Source: Paraphysomonas bandaiensis
Lineage: Eukaryota; Chrysophyceae
Direction of reading: 5' to 3'
Length of the DNA: 64,000 nt
Assembly (NCBI GenBank): GCA_965644295.1
Contig: CBFFRP010000080.1
Span: 372,001-436,000, forward strand
Shown here one piece after another: positions 39,084 through 50,326 of the stretch (position 1 is the stretch's first letter; each line of letters starts with the position of its first letter). Under the pieces are notes generated by a model, which was not told the origin of the DNA, did not search any database, and saw only the letters and a list, made by a program, of their open reading frames with translations. A program made the position numbers and the translations under genes.

Positions 39084-39587
39084 TCATCTACTACTAATGT
39101 GTTTGATTCCATTTCTCAGAAAACCCAAACTTTTAAAATTCAAATTGCTCGGTAGCATCTCAGTTCTTGACTTCGTATCATGACTGTTTGGTACGACACA
39201 TAAAGTGTAAGCACGAATGTTCTTGATATCTATACTGTTCCATTGCAAAGATGGTTGATACAGATACATTCGTATAGGGGCCCCATCACTGTAGTTACTG
39301 GAGAACATAGAGGCATATACGGTGAAGCTATCCAGCCCTCCCTCTCCAGCAGAGTGACTCTTCATAAGGATAAAGTTAGAGAGAATCGGCTCCTCTTTAC
39401 CACTTGGAGACATCTGTGTGAGAGTTATGCTGGATACGAAATAGTTCTGGAAGGATATCGCATGCAGAGGGAGCTTCTGATCGCCACTCAACAGACTGAT
39501 CTCTATATAGCTCAACACAGGACGAGTTGCGTCCCGACGACCGATCACAGGGCTGCTGAATATAGGGAGCTCTTTGCAAGATTTCAT
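39084..39587 (-). CDS. NICN1: Nicolin-1-like protein (tubulin polyglutamylase complex subunit)
   Basis: A single exon of 167 residues. I chose the ATG at 39587 (MKSCKELPIFSS). The frame continues upstream to 39677, but that part is low in quality and abuts a microsatellite. The central part follows the nicolin-1 pattern. It has an ISFQNYFVSSITL strand, then a LSNFILMKSHSAGEGG segment where animal nicolin has LM-PHSEEGAQ. It then has DSFTVYASMFSSNYSDGAPIR and LYQPSLQWNSIDIKNIRAY. Nicolin-1 is a non-catalytic subunit of the TTLL1 tubulin polyglutamylase complex acting on ciliary microtubules. The homology is from remembered pattern, not a search. The C-terminus is shorter than in animals. Divergent from the PYROXD2 fusion gene. 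Confidence 0.7.
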   Translation of the reverse strand: MKSCKELPIFSSPVIGRRDATRPVLSYIEISLLSGDQKLPLHAISFQNYFVSSITLTQMSPSGKEEPILSNFILMKSHSAGEGGLDSFTVYASMFSSNYSDGAPIRMYLYQPSLQWNSIDIKNIRAYTLCVVPNSHDTKSRTEMLPSNLNFKSLGFLRNGIKHISSR

Positions 39588-39692
39588 GATGCAGATATGA
39601 CCAGATTTGAGGAACAACAATCGTACCTCTCCAGACCCTCCACACCTCCACACCCACCTACAGAGTCCACAGTACACACCTAACTACGATCG

Positions 39693-40437
39693 TACCTACC
39701 TACTTACCTACCTACCTACCTACCTACCTACATACATACATACATACATACATACATACATACGTACATACATACATACATACATACATACATACATACA
39801 TACATACATACATACATACATACATACACACATACATACATACATACATACATACATACATACATACATACATACATACATACATACATACATACATACA
39901 TACATACATACATACATACATACATACATACATACATACATACATACATACATACATACATACATACATACATACATACATACATACATACATACATACA
40001 TACATACATACATACATACATACATACAAACATACATACATACATCCATACGTACATACATACATACATACATACATACATACGTACATACATACATACA
40101 TACATACATACATACGTACATACATACATACATACATACATACATACATACATACATACATACATACATACATACGTACATACATACATACATACATACA
40201 TACGTACATACATACATACATACATACATACATACACTGTACATACATACATACATACATACATACATACATACATACATACATACATACATACATACAT
40301 ACATACATACATACATACATACATACATACATACATACATACTTACATACATACATACATACGTATACCTACCTACCTACCTACCTACCTACCTACATAC
40401 ATACATACATACATACATACATACATACATACATACA
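39693..40437 (+). repeat. TACA/CATA tetranucleotide microsatellite (about 745 bp)
   Basis: Nearly uninterrupted TACA units, flanked by TACC units at both ends (39693-39728 and 40368-40395). Occasional TACG, CACA and one CACTGTAC interruption at about 40233. Open frames in every register here (His-Thr-Tyr-Ile or Met-Tyr-Val-Cys repeats of 200 or more codons) are artefacts. It occupies most of the gap between two divergent start codons. A GTATAC sits at 40363-40368. Confidence 0.98.
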
Positions 40438-40542
40438 CGCATGTGTGTGTGTTGGGGTATTTGGATATGTATCATTAGCTTGTTCTGTGTATATGTCTGT
40501 GAGGTGGTGTGCAGGTTTTATTCGTATATCTGAACTATCCTC

Positions 40543-43180
40543 ATGATATCTTCCCGTCCCCTCTCCCGCATATCACCCCTATGTCTTGTGCCTGTCTCTC
40601 GCCGCCTGTCCCTCAGCACCTACCCCCCCCCCTCACTATGCGGTAGATGCTCTTGTGGTAAGGTTGGCTACATCGCTAGTGGTCCCTCATACGTTAACTT
40701 CTACTCTCACTCCACTCCTCATCGAGAGGCCTCTGGATGCGATTATATAGAGGTTAGTGGGTTTAGTCGGAGTAATGTGCGGTGGACGGGGGAGCATGTG
40801 GAGTACAGGCCCTGCAGCTCATCTGACCCGCTCTTCTTCTGTCCTTATGATAAGAAAGAGTTTATTGGTGTTGATGCTACTCGATTGTTGGGAATGGTGG
40901 CCTGTAACTTGCGACTGGCGGAGGGTTATAGTGACAACAAATTACCTGACATGTACCGACCCAACCACCACCTGTTTTATGCGGACCGCGTCGTTGATGT
41001 GGAGGACGGATTGCCGAAGTGGGCTACTGTTCTACATAGTGATATTCTTCCTGAACGGAATACTAAAAACAAAGTTAGTTCTATTCCGAGTGGAATATGT
41101 GATGGCAAAGACAACCGACCACTACAGTGGATTGGACCAGATCTTGTGCAATCAACAGTTCGTTCTGGGAGTGTTCGAAAAGATGTTCTACCGCTCTCTC
41201 CTGTCCGACCTCCTGAACCTACTTTGTACCATTTTCCGGATGCCGATTATCCCGTTAATAACACTACTGTCATCCCAGAAGAAGCTATTGTACGGCGGGT
41301 AGCTCGCAAGTATCATCCCAGTCCAGGCGTCTACGTAGCACCTAGTAAGACGAAAAGAGAATCCATAGTCATTGGAGGTGGGCACAACGGACTCATTGCA
41401 GCGGCTTATCTGGCTAAAAAGGGGGTTGATGTGTGTGTTCTGGAAAGACGGCATTTAGTGGGTATGAAGTTTCCTGAAAGCCTTAAATGCGGCTGAATTA
41501 TGTATATGCAGGTGGGTGTGCTGTAACGGAGGAAATTATTCCGGGATTCAAATTTTCCCGTGCATCTTACCTTGCCGGCCTTTTGCGCCCCCAGATTATA
41601 GAAGATCTGGAACTGCATCGATATGGATTCAAGTATCTTCCGAGGAACCCGTCGTCATTTACTCCCACTCTCCCCTCGTCTCCCTATGCTGGAAAGTATC
41701 TAATACTGGGGGACAATGCACAAGCCAACTACGAATCCATAGCACAATTTTCCAAGCAAGATGCTGAGGCGTATCCTCTCTATGAGGAGTTTTTGGGTCA
41801 AGCAAGAGATATTTTGCAACCCCTTTTGGACAATCCTTTACCGTGCAACCCACTAGATACAGTGCCTTTCAGAGAAAAGGTTGAGCAGTTATTTTATGAT
41901 TTTGAATTTCATCCCTAAATCCTTCATGCACTTCAGGTTGAATCTATGAAAGTATTATCTCAACTTATTAAAGTCGGATATAAACACAAGGAGGTATTGG
42001 TTCCTTTTTACGAGCTATTTACTGGGCCTGCGCAACATATACTCGACCGGTACCTACGTATTATCCATGTATAAAAATTGATAATGTATACTCTAGATGG
42101 TTCGAGAGCGAGATACTGAAGACAACATTAGCGACAGATGCAGTTGTGGGTGCCCTCGTGTCACTTAAGCAGAATGGTTCGGCATATGTGCTGCTACATC
42201 ATGTTATGGGTGAGGCAGGAGGGAAAACAGGTGTTTGGTCATACGTAGAGGGTGGCATGGGTTCTATTAGCAATGCGATTGCAGCATCCGCCCAGAGCCA
42301 TGGCGCCGATATAGTAACAAATGCAACCGTGCGCCGTATTTTGTATGATTCACATGGAAAAGTGACTGGTGTTGAGATGGCCGACGGGTCGCAGTTGCAT
42401 GCTGAGTTTGTGTTGTCGGGCTGTACACCATTTCATACGTTTATGGAGCTGTTACCAGGTCTCTCAGCTACATCTGGCTACTCCGAAGCAATCTCTTCTC
42501 CTATTCCAAAGGATTTTACACAGCATATTCGTTTTTCTGACTACTCTTGTGGAGCCTTTAAAATAAATTGTGCCGTTACTGCACTTCCGAATTTTACATG
42601 CTACCCCTCTCCTGCGGATGGTTCACCCGGACCTATGCACCAAGGTACAGTGCACTTTGAATGCCTCACCGAGGAGATAGAGCATGCTTTTAGAGAGGCG
42701 TCAATGGGTATGCCCGCAACGCGCCCCGTTATAGAAATGACAATTCCATCTGCAGTAGACTCCACTCTAGCCCCACCAGGCCATCATGTCGTGCAACTAT
42801 TTGTGCAGTTTGCTCCATACGATGTGGATCCCAAGATTGGCAGTTGGGCAGACCCGGTGTTCAAGGAGTCCTTTGCGGACAGAGTGTGTGGTATAATTGA
42901 CGAATTCTGTCCTGGTTTTTCAGCGTCTATTATTGGGCGTGATGTTCTCTCTCCTCTAGATCTGGAACGAGTGTTTGGTTTGCAACGGGGACAAATCTGC
43001 CATGGCTCACTCTCTTTACATCAACTAGGTTATGCCCGTCCCATGACAGGATATAGCGATCATAGGACACCATTAAAGGGCCTATATATGTGTTCCGCTG
43101 GGACTCACCCAGGTGGAGGTGTAATGGGTGCTCCCGGAAAGAATTGTGCGCAGATTGTGTTAAGAGATATGGGAAAATGA
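40543..43180 (+). CDS. Fusion of a GFA/CENP-V-type domain with a PYROXD2-like FAD oxidoreductase
   Basis: Four exons, 40543-41461, 41512-41879, 41937-42049 and 42097-43180, give 827 residues. The first 30 residues are Arg/Ser-rich without acids, a likely mitochondrial presequence. Residues about 33-185 resemble the GFA (glutathione-dependent formaldehyde-activating/CENP-V) fold. CGRCSCGKVGY is at the start, FFCPYDKKEFIG in the middle and HHLFYADRVVDVEDGLPKW at the end. The catalytic CxCxxC is replaced by SHSTPHREASG, so that zinc site seems lost. From about 273 the protein is PYROXD2/phytoene-desaturase-like: VIGGGHNGLIAAAYLAKKG (FAD-binding Rossmann), VTEEIIPGFKFSRASYL, YVLLHHVMGEAGG, and a C-terminal FAD motif MCSAGTHPGGGVMGAPGKN. 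PYROXD2 is a mitochondrial-matrix oxidoreductase of poorly known substrate. The two parts share one exon, so this is unlikely to be mis-joining. Confidence 0.85.
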
Positions 43181-43917
43181 AAACGTATATGCTGGATGTG
43201 TAATGGTGTAAATAGAATAATGTAGGAAACTTATAATTAATATGATATATATTATACTATATTTCTGCAGATTTTGGAATGTCTAAACTTTTCTGTATGC
43301 GGAACTGACATACTTATATTTGGGCTTTTTTGTTGATGTCTATGTTATATGTTACTACGTTTCTACTCCTTCATAGTATTGGCTTATAATTATAATATTA
43401 ATATATGTATGTAGCATTGGCACTAAATTAATGACAACTAACGTAATTCATATAGAAGTATATGGCACTTCATTATACCTAAGTAATATACAGGGATTAT
43501 CACGTGCGATATTCATCACAGACGGTTATAATCCAAACTCTAGAGCATCAAGTCATCCAACTTTAAGCAAAGCTAACAGCATTAATATCACACAAGTTAT
43601 GAAACCTCGCACTACAGTACGTCAGATTATTTTATCAGCATATATTCAGCCACAGCCTTGGCACTCCCAGTAATTTTCCTTGTCCAAAGTACCTTTAGTA
43701 TAAATCAATCTAGACTAAATACTTTCGCAGTACGAGTAACTCGCTGGAAGTATGCATTTCACAGCACCAAGAAAATACAACCATCTATCAATGAACAAGC
43801 ATGCCGACTACGCATATGCTTTACAAATGCTTGTGACTTCCATCGCAATAAGGTACTCCATGTAACTTTTGTTTCGAGTATCTGCAATCATGAGAATCGA
43901 GTTAATAGCTAATGGAA
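43181..43917. other. Convergent intergenic region
   Basis: This lies between the 3' ends of the PYROXD2 fusion (+) and the CDGSH gene (-). It is AT-rich. Short open frames (43431-43673, 43658-43912) show no family features. Nothing is called. Confidence 0.45.
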
Positions 43918-44292
43918 TCAATTCGGCACGTACCCACAACCACATACAAATACTGCTTTTTTGTTTTCAACACAACCGAGGTCCAGTTTGAGAGGGCTCT
44001 GCTGCCCGTCCTTGTACTTCTTATGGGAGCCATCACAGAGAGGAAACTTCGCACTCTGACCGCACTGACAGATGAACTTCGCCTTATCAGTTAGCTCCAC
44101 CTTATAGGGCTTTTTCTTTATGACAGTGAGGGGTTAGTGGGGGGTAGGAGTAGCATGGCTCATGGAGGGAGGGCAGCACTGTACCTGGAAACACTCGGAC
44201 CTAATCTCAAATGTTGGAGACAGTTGAGAGCATCGCCGGGATATCGGAGTGACTGGGTGGGAGCGGGAGAATCGTCTGGCAGCGGTTATCAT
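43918..44292 (-). CDS. Mitochondrial CDGSH iron-sulfur protein (CISD3-like)
   Basis: Two exons, 44292-44185 and 44115-43918, joined in phase 0, encode 101 residues. Exon 1 is a typical mitochondrial presequence (MITAARRFSRSHPVTPISRR). Exon 2 holds one complete CDGSH motif, CQCGQSAKFPLCDGSH, in which three Cys and one His bind a 2Fe-2S cluster. It is followed by a partial VCGCGY at the C-terminus. Vertebrate CISD3 has two CDGSH motifs; here the second is reduced to a CxC. The ATG at 44292 was chosen because it gives the presequence and an in-phase intron with a GTACAG donor. The family acts in mitochondrial iron and redox balance. Divergent from the NAT gene. Confidence 0.87.
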
Positions 44293-44673
44293 GGCAGAGG
44301 CAGAGCGTGTAGTTGTAGACTATTCTGATGATGGCAGTGTTCCAGTTGCGGCATGGATGCTGTGCTGCATATATGCGTACAGAGTGTACAACTGTATACC
44401 ATAACTATGTGTCTATGATTTAGATATTTTAGTCAAAAAATCAGTAAAAAAGACAAAAAGGAATAAAAAAATACGACTTTTCAGCCCGTGGTTGTGTGCA
44501 TGGTATGTCACAAAACCCCTGGTTTTACTGTACCTAAGTGACAAATATAGCGATATATCGCGAGTCGTTGTGTGCTGTAGGGTCGCCCAGTGCAGTCCAT
44601 GCATGCATTGAGTCCAACGCTCTTATGAAAGTGTTAAGCTTCTTTCATATCCTGGTGCCATGTAGTAGAACCT
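44293..44673. promoter_or_regulatory. Divergent region between the CDGSH and NAT genes
   Basis: A gap of 381 bp containing GTACAGAGTGTACAACTG followed by GTATACC, with GTATAC at 44394-44399. It probably holds both promoters. No TATA box is evident. Confidence 0.4.
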
Positions 44674-45600
44674 ATGGCATTGTTAGGGTCAGAGTTTATT
44701 CATGCCTATGCGAAAAGGCTGCATATCCCGTCGCTGCATTCCATGCCTGCTGATGTGCACACTTTACAGACCATAACTGAGGCACATCTGCAGCACATCC
44801 CGTTTGAGAATATAAGCCAGCATGGTGGAGAGAGAGGAGGAGAGGACTTGACTCTACCGGGATTATACGATAAGATTCTACAACGAGATCGAGGAGGCAA
44901 CTGCTTTGAGCTCTCTTTGTTGTTGGCACACCTCCTTCAGTTGCTTGGATACGATGCATCTCTTCTGTTTTGTCGTGTGTATGCTGGTAAAGAGCGTGGT
45001 CGTAAGGGGTTCCCGGGGTTTAGAAAGGAGCCGGGACATTGCGCTGTTTTAGTTGGTCTGCCGAACAGCCCACACATTCCCCGTCTATTCGTAGATGTCG
45101 GGTTTGGAGAGCCCCCTCTTGGCCCTCTACGCTATACACTTGATGAAGAGCAAATAACTTCTGAAGGCATGTGCTCACGCATAATATCTCTTGATTGTTG
45201 CGCTGAGCATCAACTGGAGTGGTGTATTCAAGGAACGTGGCTGCCGCGGTTACGTTGGTCAGTCCGTGAGGCGGCTACTGATGCGTCTCCCGTTTCTCGA
45301 GAAGCCCTATTAACGGCATCCGCACGCCTCCGTACACAAGGGTCAACATTTTCACGCAAACTAGTTTGCTGCCGTTTAACACGTCATGATAAACTCACTA
45401 TATCTGGTTCTCGCCTCAAACGCACTTCTCCTCGCTTTGGCCCCGCTGCAGAGGTAAAAGTCACCGAGATCCATTTCAGCTGTCTGTCTGAAGTGCGAAA
45501 CGCTCTAATGGAGCATTTTAACATTCCGTTACTTGAGACCGAGAGATTAGATATATGTGCCAGTCGTAATGCACCGCTTACATGGTGGGAACATCTCTAG
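44674..45600 (+). CDS. Arylamine N-acetyltransferase
   Basis: A single exon of 308 residues. The Cys-His-Asp triad of the NAT family is visible: Cys77 in RGGNCFELS, His122 in GHCAVLVG and Asp141 in VDVGFGEPPLGPL. The N-terminal HLQHIPFENIS is also typical (the family's PFEN motif). NATs move acetyl from acetyl-CoA to arylamines or hydrazines through a Cys thioester. Length is near the usual 270-300. The lack of introns in a window where most genes are split would fit acquisition from bacteria, which is common for NATs in protists and fungi, but base composition shows nothing odd by eye. Confidence 0.93.
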   Translation: MALLGSEFIHAYAKRLHIPSLHSMPADVHTLQTITEAHLQHIPFENISQHGGERGGEDLTLPGLYDKILQRDRGGNCFELSLLLAHLLQLLGYDASLLFCRVYAGKERGRKGFPGFRKEPGHCAVLVGLPNSPHIPRLFVDVGFGEPPLGPLRYTLDEEQITSEGMCSRIISLDCCAEHQLEWCIQGTWLPRLRWSVREAATDASPVSREALLTASARLRTQGSTFSRKLVCCRLTRHDKLTISGSRLKRTSPRFGPAAEVKVTEIHFSCLSEVRNALMEHFNIPLLETERLDICASRNAPLTWWEHL

Positions 45601-46251
45601 ACTGCACAATCATAGTTACATGTTAGAACTTGACGAAGGGTACTTGTGTGGACAACTATACAGTACCGATCTTCTTAGGTAGATTCTTGCTGGTATGATA
45701 AATACCATAATGGGTTAAGTTTAATTGTGAATAGATTTTATATGTTGAGACCATTATGTCTGACACAAAAATACAAAGATGTGTGTCATATTCAGGGCTG
45801 CGTAACAATTAATTGTCTATTAATTGTTAATTGACGCAGGTTTTTGTGAATTCTAATTGCAATTAATTGATTCAAAACTACTGCGCATGTAGCTATACAT
45901 TAGCTGCCAACATAACTTGCTCAACGTTCATTTAATCCCAGAGTCCAGGGACGACTGTTGAGTTTTGCTGTTTGAGCAATTAAAAGCTGTAATTCTAAGA
46001 TATTGGAATTATGACGGTTACTGGAGAATACAGTAGTGGTTAGCTGTATTATGAGAATTGATATCATGACGATGTAAGATCGTACTAGAAATGAGTGGTA
46101 GTAGAGATAACGTGATATATTGCTTATTATATTTATTATAATCTTCTCTTATCTTAACTTGATTAACGAGTAAATACACGTTCAGTTAACTTAGTAAATC
46201 ATCCAATTGTGTCATATCTTGACAACGACGATTCACACATGCGAACATGAG
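45601..46251. other. Intergenic region containing a solo hAT-like terminus
   Basis: AT-rich, no gene seen. It includes the hAT-like end at 45793 described separately. Confidence 0.4.
45793..45880 (+). mobile_element. Solo hAT-like terminus related to the nested element at 13344-14207
   Basis: CAGGGCTGCGTAACAATTAA starts here. It continues through AATTGACGCAGGTTTTTGTG and TAATTGCAATTAATTG. The right end of the 13344-14207 element, read on the minus strand, is CAGGACTGTGTATCAATTAA, then TTGACGCTGGTTGTAG and TAATTGCAATTATT. The match extends about 60 bp with one 18-bp insertion here. I found no opposite end nearby, so this is a truncated copy. Confidence 0.65.
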
Positions 46252-46690
46252 TCGTGAATGTCTGATTATTAGCAATAGGCGTGTAAGAGTCAGAACTAAT
46301 GTAGCAAAGCAATTTAACTAACTAATGCTTAACTCTGAAATCCTACTATTTTTCCCTACAAAAGCTGCTTGTGCGCCACCGAAAGCGCCATGGTCCAACC
46401 GCTTTCACTCTCTGTCCTTAAGCCTTAAGGTGAACTAGCCCGGATGCTTGACTTTAGAAGGCGTCCAAATACCCCGGATGCCTGTATATTCGCCAAGGTT
46501 CAAAGGCGTCTACACAAGTGACATTGGTGTCCCTTGTATCACACAAACATTTGGCTATGAGTGGGCAGAAAAATATCTACTGACTATATTAGTTTACTGG
46601 ACGAGAAACATCTCCGGTACTTATCCCCCTGAACCCAGAATTCCACGAAAAGGTGCGAGTCCGACTTTGTTGAGGGTAAAAACATGAGTA
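46252..46690. mobile_element. Dispersed repeat R1, copy 3 (second body type)
   Basis: It starts with GTGAATGTCTGATTATTAGC like copy 2 and carries a diverged form of the conserved block (CTGCTTGTGCGCCACCG). Its body differs from copies 1, 2 and 5, but matches copy 4 from GGATGCTTGACTT (46441) to GGTGCGAGTCCGACTTTGTT (about 46673). The plus frame 46448-46687 includes FGYEWAEKYLLTI, which aligns with FGYEWAEEYLLTM in copy 4. No known domain is seen. Confidence 0.65.
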
Positions 46691-47054
46691 GCTCGAAGTG
46701 TAGGAGTCATACACTTGAGCAAATCAGTCGTATCAATCTTAGCTCTACATAACAATTTTCAAGTCAATTGATTGAACACCTGGTCATGTTGGATTCCATG
46801 AATTATTCTTGTAAGTATTAATATGAAACATATATATTTAAACGCGGAATTGAGCCAAAATATATATGGACAGAAATTTCCATGGAATAGGGCATAGTAC
46901 TCCTATGAGTTATACAGTACTCTTGAGCGAAAAGTATGACACAAATACGCCTTAAGTACTGTACGGACAATTATTATGACAACACAGGCTAGCTGCATCA
47001 ACTAAATAATGATATACATGTCTACACAATACTACAATATTATACACCAATTAT
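46691..47054. other. Intergenic
   Basis: 3' flank of the SLC35F6-like gene. AT-rich, no features recognised. Confidence 0.4.
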
Positions 47055-48623
47055 TCAATGCAAGTCAAAGCTATTTCCCACACTAACTTGACGTTTCTTG
47101 TCATGAAAACCTTCCTCCCTCTCTAACTCAAGAGCATCCTTCTCAGCAAGATCATAGGTGTCCCCATCAACCCAGGGTAACCGCACCAACGCCTTATAAG
47201 CAAAAGTACCATACCTAGAATTGGCAGCAATTATCAAAGCTTATAACTGGAAAAGAAGAAATACTGCTTACATGAGCACCATAAACCCGCCCAACTCCAT
47301 ATAGCTCCAGTTAGACCACTTCTCACCAATGGCCTGTACAAAAAACACCACACAATCACTACTCCGTATATCGTGCACTTATATGTGTCACTTACATTAG
47401 ACCCAAAGCAGTAAAACAGGAGAAGAGAAACGACCCATACCCCCATAACTCTGCATGCCTCCAAGATGGAGCGAACAACAGCAGAAAGACACTGAGTGAC
47501 AAAGTTTGCCGAAACATTGTAAAGAAGAATCGTAACAAAGTATCCCAAAGTTAGCCAGCAGAGAACAGAAGAATTAGATAGCTGATTATCAACACGTTAG
47601 TATAAAGTGGTTAGTGATAGTTCATCAACAACACAGTACCTGGACAAAGGTATCTTCAAAATCCTCATGCCACACAATTGATATTGCGAGTGGACTGCGG
47701 GGAGTGAAGGTCAAAATTGGAGCCAGTACAGCAAAGTATGCAACGCCCCACAGACCTTCCAGACCAACCAAAGCAACAGGGTCAAGAGTGGTATGCTTCA
47801 TATACACTAGATTACAACAATTTCAATGAGTTTATTGCCAACCTAACCTTGTTGTTCATAAGACTTTCCTCGGCAATGAACTGCACGGCAGTCACAGCCT
47901 GGGCAAGGAGAATAAATCCAAGGCCCAATATTACTTCACCACCTGATGACTCACTATCATCACTTTGTTGAATACCCGCTGTTCCCACCAAAATAACAGC
48001 CACGATGACCATCAATATTGCTACAATGATAACAAAGGTCAGATTCTTTCTCGATAATATCACAGGTATAAGACAGAAATACACATAAGCAAATCCTTAC
48101 CCCAATAATGAAAGCTTCTCAGTGTACGACCAAGATACTTCACACTTAAAATGGCAGAGAAAATTACAACACTCCCTCTTGTCATTTGGTATATAGACGA
48201 ATTTACATACAGAAGTCCAATGTTTCCCAAAATAGTATTAAGCAAATCTAAAGACGCCGGGAATGCGACAGCTTTCATAGTAGCCCAACTAGGATTAGGT
48301 GCATTAGGGTCATCCTTACCCCATCCAAACCAGAAGTAAAGAGGTAAACAGAGCGTCATTGAAACTTTCATAACCAGAACAGAAAACCAGGGCTTGTCAA
48401 AGTCGCAAACTTTGTCGTCATCATCATTCATGTCGCAGTATTGAGTTCCCTGGGCGCTTGTTTCAAACAAAGCCTTTGCAAAGAGTGTCGTGAAAGTACC
48501 AGAGAGAAGCATCAGCATAGCCCACATGAGTTTGAACGCTGCACTCTTCTCAGTGGATGATTTGGAGACTGATTTCTTGTCGCCTCGCAATAAACTATAC
48601 TGCACTGCATCATCGTCATCCAT
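47055..48623 (-). CDS. SLC35F6-like drug/metabolite-type transporter
   Basis: Six exons, 48623-48101, 48020-47848, 47795-47640, 47581-47396, 47333-47272 and 47214-47055, give 419 residues. About ten hydrophobic helices are predicted, as in the SLC35/DMT fold. Family signatures seen: NSSIYQMTRGSVVIFSAILS followed by KYLGRTL, then HYWG, then a glutamate-containing VQFIAEESLMNNK, then DPVALVGLEGLWG. The SLC35F6 group has closely matching motifs (QMLRG.VIIFTGL.S..FLGR, EEK...., P...VG.EG). A cytosolic acidic N-terminus (MDDDDAVQYSLL) resembles a sorting signal; SLC35F6 proteins are reported on lysosomal or mitochondrial membranes. The substrate is unknown. The acceptor of exon 2 was fixed by phase. 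A triple GTATAC cluster lies 204-234 bp upstream. Confidence 0.88.
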
Positions 48624-49418
48624 TGCACGATAAGTGAATAAGAACTACTGGGGAATCAGTACAAATACTATGAATTACTTGGCAAGTGAGTGCAATGCCT
48701 GTATCGAATAGGAATTGCAGTGTGCTTCTTGTGCAATTAGTACACAGAGAATCATGGCATGGAACTGGACACTGCAACATATGAATGGCTCCGTATTGTA
48801 CACATATGGGCATCCCATCCGTACAGGTATACTGTGCTGTATACAGGTGCAGTATACGGGAGAGTGAGTGGCTTTGTATCGCCCACGGCAGTATATTCCA
48901 AATACCCGGATTATCATATTTATATATCTGGATATCTTAATATCCAGCAACCTGCGGGGGTACACATACAGTCCACCTCAGCACAGCACATGCATGAACA
49001 CAATGAACACACATAGCAATGTGTGAGTAGCAGTTGGAGAATGAAGAGAGATCCGTGAGACGATGGGGTTACTTTATCAGGACTGCATCTCTTGTGGGTA
49101 ATGATCCTACTGTGAAATAGGAGTACTGCTGGTCGTTACTCCACATGTGTCAACAGCAGTGAGCAGAGAGCAGTGAGTGCGTCGGATCTCATCGCTCATA
49201 TCTTATGAGTGCTGTCAATGTATCTGTATGTGGTGTGTGTCTCAGTCTCATCCATAAGCAGCTGCCACATATGAATAGCTACGTGTGCGATCTGATATAT
49301 TTGAACTCTGATCTCAGTGGCTTGTGATATTATGTGTGGGTCTGTTTACTGATGTTGGTATATATATTTAGTAGCTGTTGAATGGTTGAGTGTGTATTGA
49401 TCATTCGTACTTTGTATG
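48624..49418. promoter_or_regulatory. Upstream region of the SLC35F6-like gene with a triple GTATAC cluster
   Basis: GTATAC occurs at 48827-48832, 48839-48844 and 48852-48857, within 31 bp. The rest of the region shows CA/TG-rich stretches but no gene. A function as regulatory site is inferred from the similar cluster at 23401-23428. Confidence 0.45.
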
Positions 49419-49905
49419 AGTTAGCAATAGGCGTTAAAAACCTGCACCAACTTAGTAGCTAGATGACTGCTAGACAAACTAGTTAGACCTCTACCTGTAA
49501 CTAATCAGTACACACTTTTATTATCCTACTATTTAACGCTACGGAAGCTGCTTGTGCGTCGCCACAAGGACCCAGGTGAGACCACTTCCGCTCTGAGTTC
49601 TTAAGGTGAATATCCCGGATGCTTGACTTCAGGAGGCAGCCCAATACCCTTCAGGTGGGCCCTGTCCCAGTGGGCCCATTCCCGGATGCCTGTTTATTCG
49701 TCAGGGCCCAAAGACGTCTACATAAGTGACACTTATTGATGTCCCTTGTACCACACAAGCATTCGGCTATGAGTGGGCAGAAGAATATCTGCTGACTATG
49801 TTTGCGGCTCACGTTAGTTTCCAAGAGAGAATCTCTCTGGTACTTATCCCCCAGAACACTACGAAAAGCGAAAAGGTGCGAGTCCGACTTTGTTGAGAGC
49901 CACTC
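49419..49905. mobile_element. Dispersed repeat R1, copy 4 (second body type)
   Basis: The conserved block TAGCAATAGGCGTTAAAAAC to CCACTTCCGCTCTGAG (49422-49596) is followed by the same body as copy 3, ending at GGTGCGAGTCCGACTTTGTT (about 49895). Compared with copy 3 it has an extra GGGCCC-containing stretch at 49650-49682. The left end lacks the GTGAATGTCTGATT extension. Confidence 0.65.
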
Positions 49906-50326
49906 TGTAGTTCTGGAGCAATGTCCCATCACGTATCCCGTTATCATACTGGTTTTCTCATCTTATTCACATGCAGTGATGAGGTATTTCTCTAACAACT
50001 ACATAATATCACTTGGTATTCAGTATTCAGGTAGTTGTAAATTAGTTACAAGGAAACATTAGTAGTTGTACACGCAGTCAGTATGGAAGTCAGCGTCGGC
50101 AAATAAATATTTGCTGAACAAAAGAGTCCGCACCACACTGAACCTTAAAGGATTACAGATTATGCTCCATCACAATTTAATCAAGTATTGAACTTAAAGC
50201 CAAAAACAGAGCAATTAAAAAAATCTGCATCTAACTACTCATCCTAATGCCGTAACATCAACAAAAACCACCCTACACAGCAACGACATTTTGACTTTTA
50301 TAGCGACATGCACACTTCATATTCCA
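49906..50326. other. Intergenic
   Basis: 3' flank of the RPN1 gene, AT-rich, nothing recognised. Confidence 0.4.

Noticed and set aside
39243-39683. 146-codon plus-strand frame
   Set aside because: It lies antisense to the nicolin-1-like gene, whose minus-strand reading has family features; the plus frame runs into the microsatellite.
39607-40533. Long open frames of His-Thr-Tyr-Ile or Met-Tyr-Val-Cys repeats (also at 53540-54158)
   Set aside because: A tetranucleotide repeat without stop codons is open in several frames on both strands; these are artefacts of the TACA microsatellites.
43431-43912. Two plus-strand frames between PYROXD2 and the CDGSH gene
   Set aside because: No domains and no comparison to support them; convergent 3' flank.
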